Below, piece after piece: positions 35,573-44,386 of a stretch of 64,000 bases of DNA. Position numbers and translations under genes: made by a program. The number at the start of each line of letters is the position of its first letter. Positions within the stretch are counted from its first letter, which is position 1. The DNA lies in NCBI RefSeq assembly GCF_025244725.1, contig NZ_CP104203.1, forward strand, positions 1,798,001 to 1,862,000, written 5' to 3'. Under the pieces are notes generated by a model. It saw nothing but the letters and a program-made list of their open reading frames with translations. It made no database searches and was not told where the DNA came from. This DNA is from Chryseobacterium oranimense (lineage in GTDB: Bacteria > Bacteroidota > Bacteroidia > Flavobacteriales > Weeksellaceae).

Positions 35573-36850
35573 TTAATATCTGTCGCTCCATTTTTTCTTC
35601 AACTCCTCGTAGATCTTCTTTTCAGTGGCATTGTTGCCCGGCTGGTAAAGCTTCTCGCTTTTAATTTCTTCGGGCAGAAAATCCTGCTCTACAAAATTTC
35701 CTTCGTATGAATGGGCATATTTATATTCTTTACCGTAATCCAGATCTTTCATTAGTTTGGTCGGCGCATTTCGAAGGTGCAGAGGAACAGGCAGGTTCCC
35801 TGTTTTCTTTACAAGAGCCAACGCGTCATTAATAGCCATATAGGTAGAATTACTTTTAGGGGAAACTGCAAGATAAACTGCCGTTTCACTTAAAATAATT
35901 CTTGATTCCGGGTTCCCTATCACATTAATGGCCTGGAAGCAGTTGTTCGCTATCACCAAAGCATTGGGATTGGCCAGCCCGATATCTTCTGCGGCAAGAA
36001 TAAGCATTCTCCGGGCAATAAACTTGATATCTTCACCGCCTGCAATCATTCTTGCCAGCCAGTACACCGCTCCGTTCGGGTCTCCCCCGCGCATAGACTT
36101 TATAAAGGCAGAAATAATATCGTAATGCTGCTCCCCGTTTTTATCATAAAGTGCCATTGTTTCCTGCAAAACACCCAGAACATCTGCATTGGTGATCTCA
36201 TTGGTGTCTGAATTCCTGTATTGGTTAAGGACCAGCTCAACAGAATTGATCAGCTTTCTGGCATCTCCGCCGGAATACTGGATGAACGCTTCTTTTTCTA
36301 AGATTTTAAAACCGGTTCCTTCATCTTTATTGTATCTCTGGGAAGCTGTATCTATAAGATCTTCCAGCTTTTCGTAGCTCAATGCCTTTAAAATATACAC
36401 CTGGCTTCTTGACAAAAGTGCCGATACTACTTCAAAGCTTGGATTTTCTGTGGTGGCACCAATTAACACGATCCAGCCTTTCTCCACAGCATGCAGTAAT
36501 GAATCCTGCTGGGATTTGTTGAACCGGTGGATTTCATCGATGAATAAAATGGGAGATTTTCCGGAGAAAAGATTCTGTTTTTTAGCATCTTCAATCACAT
36601 CACGTACATCCTTAACCCCTGAAGAAACTGCTGAAAGCTTATAAAATTTCCTACCTGATTTTTCTGAAATAATTTCAGCCAGGGTTGTTTTTCCGGTTCC
36701 GGGAGGTCCCCAAAGAATCAGGGAATTCAATGTATTATTTTCGATCATTTTTCTGATCGTCCCTTTTTCACCGGTAAGATGTTCCTGCCCAAGAACTTCA
36801 TCGAGGGTTTTGGGTCTTAATTTTTCGGCTAATGGTATATTCTGGCTCAA
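35573..36850 (-). CDS. rarA: Replication-associated recombination protein RarA (MgsA)
   Basis: The protein has 425 residues. This AAA+ clamp-loader-like ATPase acts at stalled forks and SSB-coated DNA. Walker A is [15 protein letters not shown] near 47-61 and Walker [16 protein letters not shown] near 101-115. The sensor and family regions [19 protein letters not shown] and [12 protein letters not shown] follow, then the MgsA C-terminal tetramerisation part. The start is a TTG at 36850: the family normally begins a few residues before PLAEKLRP, and an in-frame stop lies 9-7 bases upstream. It is divergent from yidD. Confidence 0.95.
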   Translation of the reverse strand: MSQNIPLAEKLRPKTLDEVLGQEHLTGEKGTIRKMIENNTLNSLILWGPPGTGKTTLAEIISEKSGRKFYKLSAVSSGVKDVRDVIEDAKKQNLFSGKSPILFIDEIHRFNKSQQDSLLHAVEKGWIVLIGATTENPSFEVVSALLSRSQVYILKALSYEKLEDLIDTASQRYNKDEGTGFKILEKEAFIQYSGGDARKLINSVELVLNQYRNSDTNEITNADVLGVLQETMALYDKNGEQHYDIISAFIKSMRGGDPNGAVYWLARMIAGGEDIKFIARRMLILAAEDIGLANPNALVIANNCFQAINVIGNPESRIILSETAVYLAVSPKSNSTYMAINDALALVKKTGNLPVPLHLRNAPTKLMKDLDYGKEYKYAHSYEGNFVEQDFLPEEIKSEKLYQPGNNATEKKIYEELKKKWSDRY

Positions 36851-36937
36851 GATATTTTATTTTTTGATCAACGGTTCCAGAGGTTTCTGACCCCTGAAAC
36901 TTCTAACAAAATTAAACCAATTTTAATTTATTTACCC

Positions 36938-36945
36938 TATTTTTG
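36938..36945 (+). promoter_or_regulatory. Promoter -7 box of yidD-lgt
   Basis: TATTTTTG matches TAnnTTTG and ends 7 nt before the yidD TTG start, so the transcript would have a leader of only a few bases. A TAATTTTG box on the minus strand (36914-36907) could serve rarA. Confidence 0.5.
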
Positions 36946-36952
36946 TATTGTT

Positions 36953-37204
36953 TTGAAACTTACATTCAATAAAGTCATTAGTTTTCCTTTGGTAATTTTA
37001 ATAAAATTTTACCAATGGTTTATTTCGCCCTTACTTCCCAAAAACTGCCGGTATGAACCTACCTGCTCCCACTATATGGTGGAAGCCCTTCAGGTACATG
37101 GCATATTCAAAGGGTTGTGGATGGGCATCAGAAGAATTTCAAAATGCCATCCTTGGGGAGGCAGCGGCTATGACCCCGTTCCACCGAAAAAATTAAATCA
37201 GTAA
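36953..37204 (+). CDS. yidD: YidD membrane-protein insertion efficiency factor
   Basis: This 83-residue protein has the family pattern in full: [55 protein letters not shown]. The three cysteines and the GGxGxDPVP ending are conserved. YidD is a small amphipathic protein that helps YidC insert inner-membrane proteins. No ATG precedes the conserved part, so TTG 36953 is taken as the start. lgt begins 21 bp downstream and is probably cotranscribed. In many genomes yidD lies with rnpA/yidC near oriC, which is not the case here. Confidence 0.93.
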   Translation: MKLTFNKVISFPLVILIKFYQWFISPLLPKNCRYEPTCSHYMVEALQVHGIFKGLWMGIRRISKCHPWGGSGYDPVPPKKLNQ

Positions 37205-37225
37205 TAAATTATTAAACCGATAGAA

Positions 37226-38494
37226 ATGAGTAATCTAATTTTCAGAATTTACCTCATCGCATTTGCATTCATTACCCAGTCTATGTTTGCCCAGAATTAT
37301 CCCGGAGGCTTATCCGACGGAACTCTGAAAGTAAACGGAAACAATGTCCCGGTAAAGATTTTTTCCACTACAGAAATAGGTGACCTTAATGCCTTTCCGG
37401 AGAAAACTACAGGCAACGATGTTTTGGTTATTCTGAACGAATCCAATTTTGAACCTGCTTACTTTAACTACAGCGCTACAACTTTAGAAAAATATAAGGC
37501 TGCCCGTTACCAGTTTTTTGATAAGAATTTTAAACTGATCGACAGTCCCGCCACAAAAGAAAATATCACGCATTTCAAATATGCCGTAAAAACGGCCAAA
37601 CCGATTAACGGATCCGACAATGTAGCACTGGAAACCCCATTCAAAATATGGGACCCTTCAAAGGGCATACAACTTGGTCCTGTAACTTTGCATTTCTATA
37701 GCCTGATGTTTGTTTTTGCTTTTGGTTTTGGTTATGTTTTAATGATGAGAATCTTCAAGATCGACAATGTAAACCAGAAATACCTTGAACCGCTTTTTAC
37801 CTGGACACTGATCGGAACGATTTTGGGAGCAAGATTAGGCCATGTCATTTTCTATCAGCCTGAATTGTTTAAAGAAGATTTCTGGAGTGTATTTCTACCG
37901 ATAAGCACTAAAAACGGATTTAAATTCACAGGATTTTCCGGACTTGCCAGTCATGGTGCTACAATAGCCCTGATTTTTACCACTTTATATTATTCTTTTA
38001 AAATTATTAAGAAAAATCCTTTCTGGGTATATGACAGAATTGGTATTGTGGTTGCTTTAGGAGGTGCATTTGTGAGAATAGGTAATTTTTTCAATTCGGA
38101 GATCATAGGAAAAGCAGTTGATCCCACTTCTCCCCTTGCCATTCTTTTCCCACAGCAGAGCAGCGAATATGGGCCTACAGTTCCCCGCTATCCCGGCCAA
38201 CTTCTTGAAGCTATCGGATATTTCCTACTGTTCGTATTGCTATGGATATTATACAGAAAAACAAACAAAAAATATCAGCAGGGATGGTTATTTGGACTGT
38301 TCTTTATTATTCTTTGGGCGATCAGGTTCTTTGTTGAATTCCTGAAAGAGCCACAGGGTGATGAATTCATCCACATCGGCGGACTTAACACTGGCCAGGT
38401 GCTTTCCATTCCGTTTATGATTGCCGGAGTGGTTATCATGATTATTTCAAAAAAATTCAAAATTACCCAGGCGGAAAACGAGAAACCTGAATAA
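37226..38494 (+). CDS. lgt: Prolipoprotein diacylglyceryl transferase with N-terminal periplasmic extension
   Basis: The protein has 422 residues, about 140 more than usual for Lgt. The N-terminus has a signal-like helix (cleavage pattern SMFAQ near 23) and about 125 soluble residues with EIGDLNAFPEKTTGNDVLVI. Standard Lgt follows from about 155: LHFYSLMFVFAFGFGYV, GARLGHVIFY, SGLASHGATIAL, GGAFVRIGNFFNSEIIG with the essential Arg, and PRYPGQLLEAIGY. It transfers diacylglycerol to the lipobox Cys of prolipoproteins, the first step for SusD and SusE among others. The extension may be a periplasmic sensor or substrate-binding domain. Confidence 0.93.
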   Translation: MSNLIFRIYLIAFAFITQSMFAQNYPGGLSDGTLKVNGNNVPVKIFSTTEIGDLNAFPEKTTGNDVLVILNESNFEPAYFNYSATTLEKYKAARYQFFDKNFKLIDSPATKENITHFKYAVKTAKPINGSDNVALETPFKIWDPSKGIQLGPVTLHFYSLMFVFAFGFGYVLMMRIFKIDNVNQKYLEPLFTWTLIGTILGARLGHVIFYQPELFKEDFWSVFLPISTKNGFKFTGFSGLASHGATIALIFTTLYYSFKIIKKNPFWVYDRIGIVVALGGAFVRIGNFFNSEIIGKAVDPTSPLAILFPQQSSEYGPTVPRYPGQLLEAIGYFLLFVLLWILYRKTNKKYQQGWLFGLFFIILWAIRFFVEFLKEPQGDEFIHIGGLNTGQVLSIPFMIAGVVIMIISKKFKITQAENEKPE

Positions 38495-38514
38495 TATTAT
38501 CTCAACTACAATTT

Positions 38515-38543
38515 AAAAAACCACAATTTTTTTGTGGTTTTTT
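38515..38543 (+). terminator. Terminator of yidD-lgt
   Basis: Arms AAAAAACCACAA and TTGTGGTTTTTT with a 5-nt T loop form a 12-bp stem with a T-tract. Confidence 0.85.
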
Positions 38544-38642
38544 ATTTTTTATAAGTAGATTCTTTTATTAAAATCATCAATAGAATTTCTGAATTTCCCC
38601 AAATACAATTATTATACGTCATATTTTGTCGTAACCTACATA

Positions 38643-38650
38643 TACCTTTG
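38643..38650 (+). promoter_or_regulatory. Promoter -7 box of the beta-helix gene
   Basis: TACCTTTG matches TAnnTTTG and lies 57 nt before the ATG. A TTTG occurs only 14 nt upstream, so the -33 element is uncertain. Confidence 0.5.
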
Positions 38651-38707
38651 ATTTAAACTTCTTGCAAGAATTTTAAAACAGTTATTAATCTATTTAAAAT
38701 TAAAAAA

Positions 38708-40426
38708 ATGGTATATAATTTAAATCTATTTACAACAGAAGATTTTTTCTTATCAAATTGTCCGAATTTAACGAACTATCCGGATATTGTTACTTTGATG
38801 GATAGCTTTACAAATGAGATTGTCAATTACATTAAAGTGACTAACTGGCTTGACGGTACAGCTATTTCAACCGATGAAGCTACTTTTCTTGACGGAACTA
38901 TTTTCAGAAAAAAAGCAACAGATGTTTACTACGCCCGCGAGGTGATTTTCAACAAAACAGCTCTGAATATAAAATGGTTCGGTGCAAAAGGAGACGGAAT
39001 TACAGATGACACCAATGCATTTAATAAAGCTTCTGATTTTGTTTTTGAACAAAGAAAAAGAAATGTTTCTATTTCATCAATTTATATTCCAAACGGAAGG
39101 TTTAAAATTACAGAAACATTCTATATCCCTTTACGCGGATCCTTAAAAGGTGAAAGTTCATTGAATTCTATCATTGTAGGCGATATAGATGGTCCGTTGT
39201 TAAGAATTTTACAATCTAAAACAAACCCGGATGAAGTTTATGAACAATATGGAAAAACCACTATTAAGGATTTATCTTTAGGAGGAAAAGATTTTGATGA
39301 TGCCCCTGACGCTTTCATTGCTAAACCAGATGGTTTCAAACCGAATAAAGTAGGTATATTAATTACGAAAATGCTAAGGATAGAACTAGACAACTTATTT
39401 ATTAAGGGCTTCGAAGGATATGGTATATTATATGATGCTGGTCTTAACAGCGATGGCACCATTACCGGCACTTATTACCAGACTCTGAGAGGTTGCTATT
39501 TTACATGCAATGCCATAGGTTTAGAAGCTCGTACATGTACTACAATTTTGTTGGATAATTGTGAATTCAGAAAAAATTCGAGAGGAATTCATTTTAAGGA
39601 CAGCTTCAGCAATTGGATCAGGAATTGTATTTTTGAAGAAAACATAGCCAAATATTTAGCTGCTCCTTCTGCTAGTAATCCCCTGAACTACCTTAATACA
39701 TCTTCATCAAGTATAATTCTGGAAGGTGAAGCTTGTAAAAACATTACCATCAGCGAATGTTATTTCGAAGGAGATTTACAAAATATTGTCTTTAATGATT
39801 TCGTATCAGGAAATATTGTACGGGGATGTTTCTTTATTGGAGCAAGTATTCATCAGAAAACTCCGGATTTCCCACTGTTCAGGATAGCCGTATTCAAAGA
39901 TCAGGCACGTGAAAATTTATTCGAGTCTAATACTTATTTAACAGAGAATAATGCAGTCCCACCTATCCGGTTTAAATTTTTCCCACAGGCAAAAAATAAT
40001 GTGTTCAAATTTTTACTTAAGGAATATTTGGAAAAGTTCATAAATGATAATACTGATGATTTTCAGAATTCTTATATCAATAATAATCTCATTCATAATA
40101 TGCCAATTGCATTCGCTGATTCTGCCAATCAAAAGTTTGAGAGAAATAAACGTAACCAGATAAGACCTTACATCCAGGAAGAACCAGCTGAACGTTTTAT
40201 AAATGATGTTCTTATTAAAAATGGTAAAGTTGGGATCTGGAATGGAGTTGTTTGGACAGAAGGAGATGGATCTACATTCGGAGTAAAAAGATTTGGAAAC
40301 ACTAATGAAAAAGATCCCGATCAATCAGTAACTGGTCTGGTGTACTTTGATACTCAATTAAATAAGCCAATATTTAAGAAAAATAATCTAGCAGATTGGG
40401 TATATGCAGATGGAAGCCCTGCATAA
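38708..40426 (+). CDS. Right-handed beta-helix protein, tailspike/pectate-lyase-3-like
   Basis: This 572-residue protein has no signal peptide. Residues 90-120 hold the start motif of pectate-lyase-3 and phage tailspikes, IKWFGAKGDGITDDTNAF. Strand repeats of a parallel beta-helix run from about 130 to 400, with GCYFTCNAIGLEARTCTTIL, NCEFRKNSRGIHFKD, and ISECYFEGDLQNIVF. The C-terminus SVTGLVYFDTQLNKPIFKKN is the short strand motif often seen at the ends of phage tail or structural proteins. Catalytic residues for polysaccharide lyase activity cannot be assigned. It stands alone between strong terminators, with no other phage gene nearby. It may be a domesticated spike or a cytosolic or contractile-system component. 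Confidence 0.75.
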   Translation: MVYNLNLFTTEDFFLSNCPNLTNYPDIVTLMDSFTNEIVNYIKVTNWLDGTAISTDEATFLDGTIFRKKATDVYYAREVIFNKTALNIKWFGAKGDGITDDTNAFNKASDFVFEQRKRNVSISSIYIPNGRFKITETFYIPLRGSLKGESSLNSIIVGDIDGPLLRILQSKTNPDEVYEQYGKTTIKDLSLGGKDFDDAPDAFIAKPDGFKPNKVGILITKMLRIELDNLFIKGFEGYGILYDAGLNSDGTITGTYYQTLRGCYFTCNAIGLEARTCTTILLDNCEFRKNSRGIHFKDSFSNWIRNCIFEENIAKYLAAPSASNPLNYLNTSSSSIILEGEACKNITISECYFEGDLQNIVFNDFVSGNIVRGCFFIGASIHQKTPDFPLFRIAVFKDQARENLFESNTYLTENNAVPPIRFKFFPQAKNNVFKFLLKEYLEKFINDNTDDFQNSYINNNLIHNMPIAFADSANQKFERNKRNQIRPYIQEEPAERFINDVLIKNGKVGIWNGVVWTEGDGSTFGVKRFGNTNEKDPDQSVTGLVYFDTQLNKPIFKKNNLADWVYADGSPA

Positions 40427-40451
40427 AACTTATTCATTCAATTAAAAATAT

Positions 40452-40478
40452 AAGTCACAATTTATTTGTGACTTTTTT
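40452..40478. terminator. Bidirectional terminator, beta-helix gene / nnr gene
   Basis: A 9-bp perfect stem, AAGTCACAA and TTGTGACTT, with a 5-nt loop lies between convergent genes. The stop codon of the minus-strand gene falls inside it. Confidence 0.85.
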
Positions 40479-41972
40479 GTTGATCATATTAAACACATTT
40501 TTGAATTCACTGATTACATCTGTAGGAAGCATAGATTCTTTAGAGTACTTTTCAGCTGCTAAATCAGCTGCTTTTCCATGAAACCATACTCCTAAAATAC
40601 ATGCATTTTTGTGAGAGTATCCCTGCGCAATCAGGGAAGACAGAATTCCGGTAAGAATATCCCCGCTGCCTCCTTTAGCAAGCCCCGAATTTCCAGTGAT
40701 ATTATAAAATACGTTGCCGTCCGGACTTATTACCTGAGTGTGATGATCTTTCAGTACAATGTAAATATTAAACTCTGCAGCTTTTTCACACGCAAGCTTA
40801 AGCCTTTCAAAAGAGTTTAATGTACTTCCGAATAATCGTTCAAATTCTTTTGGATGTGGTGTTATGACAGACTGTTCAGGAATCAGCTTCAGATTCTCAC
40901 TGTCTTTTGAAAGAATATTCAACGCATCAGCATCCAGAACTACAGGATGATGGTATTCCCTTAAGAAATCCAGCAGCCCTTTTTCTGTAACTTCATGAGT
41001 TCCCAAGCCCGGGCCTATTCCGGCAACAGTATCTTTTTCTATATCAAAATGATCAATATAATTTTCACCTCCTTTAATGAACATAGCTTCAGGGCAGGAA
41101 GTCTGAAGAATTTCATATCCGCATGACGGCGCGAGTGTAAAGATAAGTCCGGCTCCTGATTTTAAGGCCGATTTTGTAGCCAGTACTGCAGCTCCTATTT
41201 TTCCATAGCTTCCGGCTGCTATTGTAACTTTACCGTAAGTCCCTTTATGGGAAAATTCTGATCTCGGCTTAAAGATATTTTCAATAACGGGATCATCAAT
41301 AACAAAATCATCAGTTTCTGTATGGGAAATATATTCTTTGCTTAAGTCTATATCCAGAATAATTACTTTTCCGGCATACGGTCCTGTTTCGGGGTGTAAA
41401 AAAGTTTTTTTCCAGGACTGGAAGCTCAAGGTATAATCCGCCTTAAAGACAGTGGCATTTTTCTGAAAAATCCTATTCGTGAAAAGGCCGGAGGGAATAT
41501 CCACTGAGATTTTGACATTGCTTCTTTCATTTAACTGATCAATGATCTCTTTATATTCACCCTCTATATTCCTTGACAATCCGGTTCCAAAGAGTGCGTC
41601 AATAATAATTGTTTTAGAATCAAAATGATTCTGTTCTATATCTTTGAATTCTTTTATGGATATTCCTGAAAAATCCCTGAGTTTTTTAAAGTTCACTGTT
41701 CCGTCTTCTGAAAACTTTGACCGGGAATCTTTAATAAACACATCTACATCGAAACCTTTCAGATAAAGTATTCTCGCAACAGCAAAACCATCGCCCCCGT
41801 TGTTTCCGTTTCCACAAAAAACGGCAAATTTCCTGTAATTTTTACAGTTTTCGGAGATCCAGCCTGCCAATGCTTCCGAAGCCCTTTCCATAAGCTGGAT
41901 GGATGAAACAGGTTCGTTCGAAATGGTAAACCGGTCCCAGTCACGTATTTGTTCTGCAGTGAATATTTTCAT
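40455..41972 (-). CDS. nnr: Bifunctional NAD(P)H-hydrate epimerase/dehydratase
   Basis: This 505-residue protein repairs hydrated NADH and NADPH. The N-terminal YjeF_N epimerase domain (to about 205) has FCGNGNNGGDGFAVARIL and IIDALFGTGLSRNIEG. The C-terminal ADP-dependent dehydratase domain of the ribokinase superfamily has AGIGPGLGTH, VLDADALNIL, TPHPKEFERL and the active-site loop GNSGLAKGGSGDILTGIL with its catalytic Asp. The start is ATG 41972 (MKIFTAEQIRDWD). A TTG eight codons upstream is in frame but lies outside the family N-terminus. Length is typical for the fused form. It is monocistronic. Confidence 0.95.
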   Translation of the reverse strand: MKIFTAEQIRDWDRFTISNEPVSSIQLMERASEALAGWISENCKNYRKFAVFCGNGNNGGDGFAVARILYLKGFDVDVFIKDSRSKFSEDGTVNFKKLRDFSGISIKEFKDIEQNHFDSKTIIIDALFGTGLSRNIEGEYKEIIDQLNERSNVKISVDIPSGLFTNRIFQKNATVFKADYTLSFQSWKKTFLHPETGPYAGKVIILDIDLSKEYISHTETDDFVIDDPVIENIFKPRSEFSHKGTYGKVTIAAGSYGKIGAAVLATKSALKSGAGLIFTLAPSCGYEILQTSCPEAMFIKGGENYIDHFDIEKDTVAGIGPGLGTHEVTEKGLLDFLREYHHPVVLDADALNILSKDSENLKLIPEQSVITPHPKEFERLFGSTLNSFERLKLACEKAAEFNIYIVLKDHHTQVISPDGNVFYNITGNSGLAKGGSGDILTGILSSLIAQGYSHKNACILGVWFHGKAADLAAEKYSKESMLPTDVISEFKNVFNMINKKVTNKL

Positions 41973-42158
41973 AAGATGGTGCAAACTTTTAACCAAATTA
42001 CGAAAGTTTTTTCTGACATCTCAGTCCAAATGATGACAACAATAAAATATTAGCTAAAAGAATAAATTCACTAAAAAAAGCTAATGAATTACAGCAATTA
42101 ATTCAACAACGGAGGAGTAAAAAACTATAAAAAGTAACGTTTTTACATTTTTTAATTA

Positions 42159-42166
42159 TATTTTTG
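42159..42166 (+). promoter_or_regulatory. Promoter -7 box of mscL
   Basis: TATTTTTG matches TAnnTTTG, 29 nt before the mscL ATG. The -33 is not clear. Confidence 0.5.
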
Positions 42167-42195
42167 TGTGTATACTAATTAAAAAAATATAAATT

Positions 42196-42636
42196 ATGGG
42201 ATTTGTTAAAGAATTTAAAGAGTTTGCCATCAAAGGCAATGCTTTCGATCTGGCCGTTGGGGTAATCATCGGAGGAGCATTCGGAAAAATAGTAACGAGT
42301 GTTGTGGATGACCTTATTATGCCTTTGGTAGGGGCAGTGATAGGTAAACCGGATTTCAGCAGTTTATACCTTGTACTTTCTGACCCGAATAACGGTGTAA
42401 AGCCGGGAATGGTTCTTGAAAATGCAAAAAAAGTAGATGGAGCGAGTATTTTTGCCTATGGAAATTTCCTGACCGTAGGTATTAACTTTTTGCTTCTTGC
42501 ATTCGTCGTTTTCCTTATGGTAAAAATGATTAACAAAATGAAAAAGACCGAAGCTGAAGCCCCTGCCGCACCTACTGCAGATCAGCAATTACTGACAGAA
42601 ATAAGAGATCTTCTTAAAAGTAAAAACAATATATAA
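42196..42636 (+). CDS. mscL: Large-conductance mechanosensitive channel MscL
   Basis: This 146-residue protein starts MGFVKEFKEFAIKGNAFDLAVG, the N-terminal amphipathic helix and the gate-forming TM1 with VGVIIGGAFGKIVTSVVDDLIMP. A periplasmic loop and TM2 (FLTVGINFLLLAFVVFLMVK) follow, then the C-terminal Ala/Pro linker and the helical bundle LLTEIRDLLKS. It is a homopentameric inner-membrane valve that opens under membrane tension to release solutes after osmotic downshock. The gene stands alone with a strong terminator. Confidence 0.97.
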   Translation: MGFVKEFKEFAIKGNAFDLAVGVIIGGAFGKIVTSVVDDLIMPLVGAVIGKPDFSSLYLVLSDPNNGVKPGMVLENAKKVDGASIFAYGNFLTVGINFLLLAFVVFLMVKMINKMKKTEAEAPAAPTADQQLLTEIRDLLKSKNNI

Positions 42637-42640
42637 AACA

Positions 42641-42669
42641 AAAGCACCTCTAAAACAGAGGTGCTTTTT
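42641..42669. terminator. Terminator between mscL and serA
   Basis: A stem AAAGCACCTCT and AGAGGTGCTTT with a short loop and a T-tract lies between convergent genes. Confidence 0.88.
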
Positions 42670-42689
42670 ATTTTATTCTCTTTCAGCTA

Positions 42690-43649
42690 TTACTGAATCT
42701 GTAAAATGCTTGAGATTTGTTCAGCCAGAGAAAGCCCGATTCTGTCCTGAGCTTCTAAAGTGGAAGCACCGGTGTGAGGAGTCAGGGAAATCTTTGAGTG
42801 ATTCAGGATTTCTTTAGAAGGTGTAGGCTCGTTGATGAACACATCCAGCCCCGCAAACTTCACCTTTCCTGAATCCAATGCAGCAATTAAAGCCGTTTCA
42901 TCTATAACACCGCCTCTTGAACAGTTTACGATGGCAACGCCGTCTTTCATGATATCAAATTCATTCTTTCCGATCATATATCCGTCTTTCTGCGCCGGAA
43001 CATGCAGTGTAATAAAATCTGAGTGTTTCAATACATCCTGAAGCGGTTCCGTTTCAATATCTACATTAATGAACTGGTTGTTGTAGAATTTTACTTTGAT
43101 GCTTGCTCTTCCTACGTTATTATCCGCTGCAACTACTCTCATTCCCAATCCTAAAGCAATTCTGGCAACTTCCTGCCCTATTCTTCCCATTCCGACAATT
43201 CCAATGGTCTTTCCTCTTAGTTCAATACCGGCTGTATAAGCTTTTTTAAGAGCAGCAAATTCCGTATCTCCTACCAAAGGCATTTTTCTGTTTGAGTCCT
43301 GAAGAAATCTTGCTCCCGAAAACAGGTGGGCAAAAACAAGCTCAGCAACAGATTCTGAGGAAGCAGAAGGGGTATTGATCACATGAATTCCTTTTTCTCT
43401 TGCATAATCTACATCAATATTATCCATTCCTACACCACCTCTCCCGATAATCTCGATAGACGGGCATCCGTCAATAATATCTTTTCTTACCTGCGTGGCA
43501 CTTCTTACCAGCAGGGCACGGATTTTATGTTCATTAATGTAATCCACCAAAAATTCCTGTGGAACTTTTGCAGTAATCACTTCAAAACCTTTCTCAGCCA
43601 GAGCATCAATTCCAGATTGATCCAGACCGTCGTTTGCTAAAACTTTCAT
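42690..43649 (-). CDS. serA: D-3-phosphoglycerate dehydrogenase (short form)
   Basis: This 319-residue D-2-hydroxyacid dehydrogenase has the family motifs GRGGVGMDNIDVDYARE, the NAD-binding loop IGIVGMGRIGQEVARI near 152-167, NCSRGGVIDETALIAAL with catalytic Arg, a Glu in the ETP-like region, and LTPHTGAST with catalytic His. It lacks the ACT and ASB domains of longer SerA forms. This short type is the usual one in Bacteroidota and makes 3-phosphohydroxypyruvate for serine synthesis. serC is not adjacent. Confusion with another D-hydroxyacid dehydrogenase is possible, but the GRGGVGMDNID motif is typical of SerA. Confidence 0.9.
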   Translation of the reverse strand: MKVLANDGLDQSGIDALAEKGFEVITAKVPQEFLVDYINEHKIRALLVRSATQVRKDIIDGCPSIEIIGRGGVGMDNIDVDYAREKGIHVINTPSASSESVAELVFAHLFSGARFLQDSNRKMPLVGDTEFAALKKAYTAGIELRGKTIGIVGMGRIGQEVARIALGLGMRVVAADNNVGRASIKVKFYNNQFINVDIETEPLQDVLKHSDFITLHVPAQKDGYMIGKNEFDIMKDGVAIVNCSRGGVIDETALIAALDSGKVKFAGLDVFINEPTPSKEILNHSKISLTPHTGASTLEAQDRIGLSLAEQISSILQIQ

Positions 43650-43678
43650 AAATACAATTTGATATTAAAAGTGAAAAG

Positions 43679-43733
43679 ATTTAAAAATTAAAGAATTTTG
43701 AGTGCGTACACTTTATCATTTAATTTTTAAATC
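43679..43733. repeat. Long AT-rich inverted repeat
   Basis: Two perfect 15-bp arms (GATTTAAAAATTAAA and its complement) enclose a 25-nt loop that itself contains AGTG-CGTA-CACT. It fills the 99-bp gap between the HAD gene and serA. On the minus strand it is followed by TTTTC and could be a weak terminator for the HAD gene. Confidence 0.6.
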
Positions 43734-43748
43734 TCTGTATATGTTTTC

Positions 43749-44156
43749 TTAATCTTCTTTGAAAACTTCAATGGTAACCTGCTTTTCTACAAGGTCTGTA
43801 AATTTACCTTTGTATCTTGTTGCTCTTACCAGGTGGTTATCTATCCAGTGGTAGTTTCCTCCTCTTGGCTTTCCGCAGAGTACACTGTGGTATTTGAAGC
43901 CATGCTTATCCAGCCAGTCGATGGTAATCTGCTTCAGATTTTCTGTTCTTGAAGTGAAGAAACAGATCTGATGTCCTTCGTCATACCACTTATTGATGGT
44001 TTCAAGTGCATCAGGATAAGGCTCGCAGGTAACCATTCTTTCAGGCTCTTCATTCGGAACATCATCTGTAATGGTACCGTCTATATCTATTAAATAATTT
44101 TTTACCCCGTCCTTAAGAATAGGACTTATATGCTCTTTATATTCTAATTCCATCAT
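43749..44156 (-). CDS. Small HAD-superfamily phosphatase-like protein
   Basis: This 135-residue protein shows HAD motif I as YLIDIDGTITDD near residues 21-32 (nucleophile Asp and the Asp+2), motif II as FFTSRTENL near 66-74, and a later acidic motif region WIDNHLV. It is a cap-less HAD, smaller than most. The second half contains LCGKPRGGNYHWIDNH, in which the Lys of motif III can be placed. Substrate is unknown; some databases label relatives as phosphoheptose isomerase, which I do not support. Two ATGs in a row make the start uncertain by one codon. Its -7 box TAACTTTG is at 44178-44171. Confidence 0.82.
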   Translation of the reverse strand: MMELEYKEHISPILKDGVKNYLIDIDGTITDDVPNEEPERMVTCEPYPDALETINKWYDEGHQICFFTSRTENLKQITIDWLDKHGFKYHSVLCGKPRGGNYHWIDNHLVRATRYKGKFTDLVEKQVTIEVFKED

Positions 44157-44170
44157 TAAAATTTGAGCTG

Positions 44171-44178
44171 CAAAGTTA
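44171..44178 (-). promoter_or_regulatory. Promoter -7 box of the HAD gene
   Basis: TAACTTTG on the minus strand matches TAnnTTTG. It starts RNA near 44167, about 11 nt before the ATG. No -33 is found at the right distance. Confidence 0.55.
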
Positions 44179-44386
44179 CACTTTTTATAGGTATCCGGAG
44201 TATTAAATCGTGTTTAAGTTAAAAAAATACTACAAACAATCATATTTAACGAATAATATAAATATTTTATTCGCTATTTTAATCTTAATGGTTAAAAATT
44301 TTCTTATTTATGTTGTTTTCTCAATAATGATGTTCATGTTTTGAATTTTGTTGGTAGAATTTCAATTAATAGTTACGATTCATCAT

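Noticed and set aside
38708..40426. Prophage remnant
   Set aside because: Only the single beta-helix gene has phage-like features; no integrase, attachment site or structural genes surround it.
42111..42120. Shine-Dalgarno-like GGAGGAG upstream of mscL
   Set aside because: No start codon follows within reach; a stop (TAA) comes directly after, and mscL starts 76 bp later.
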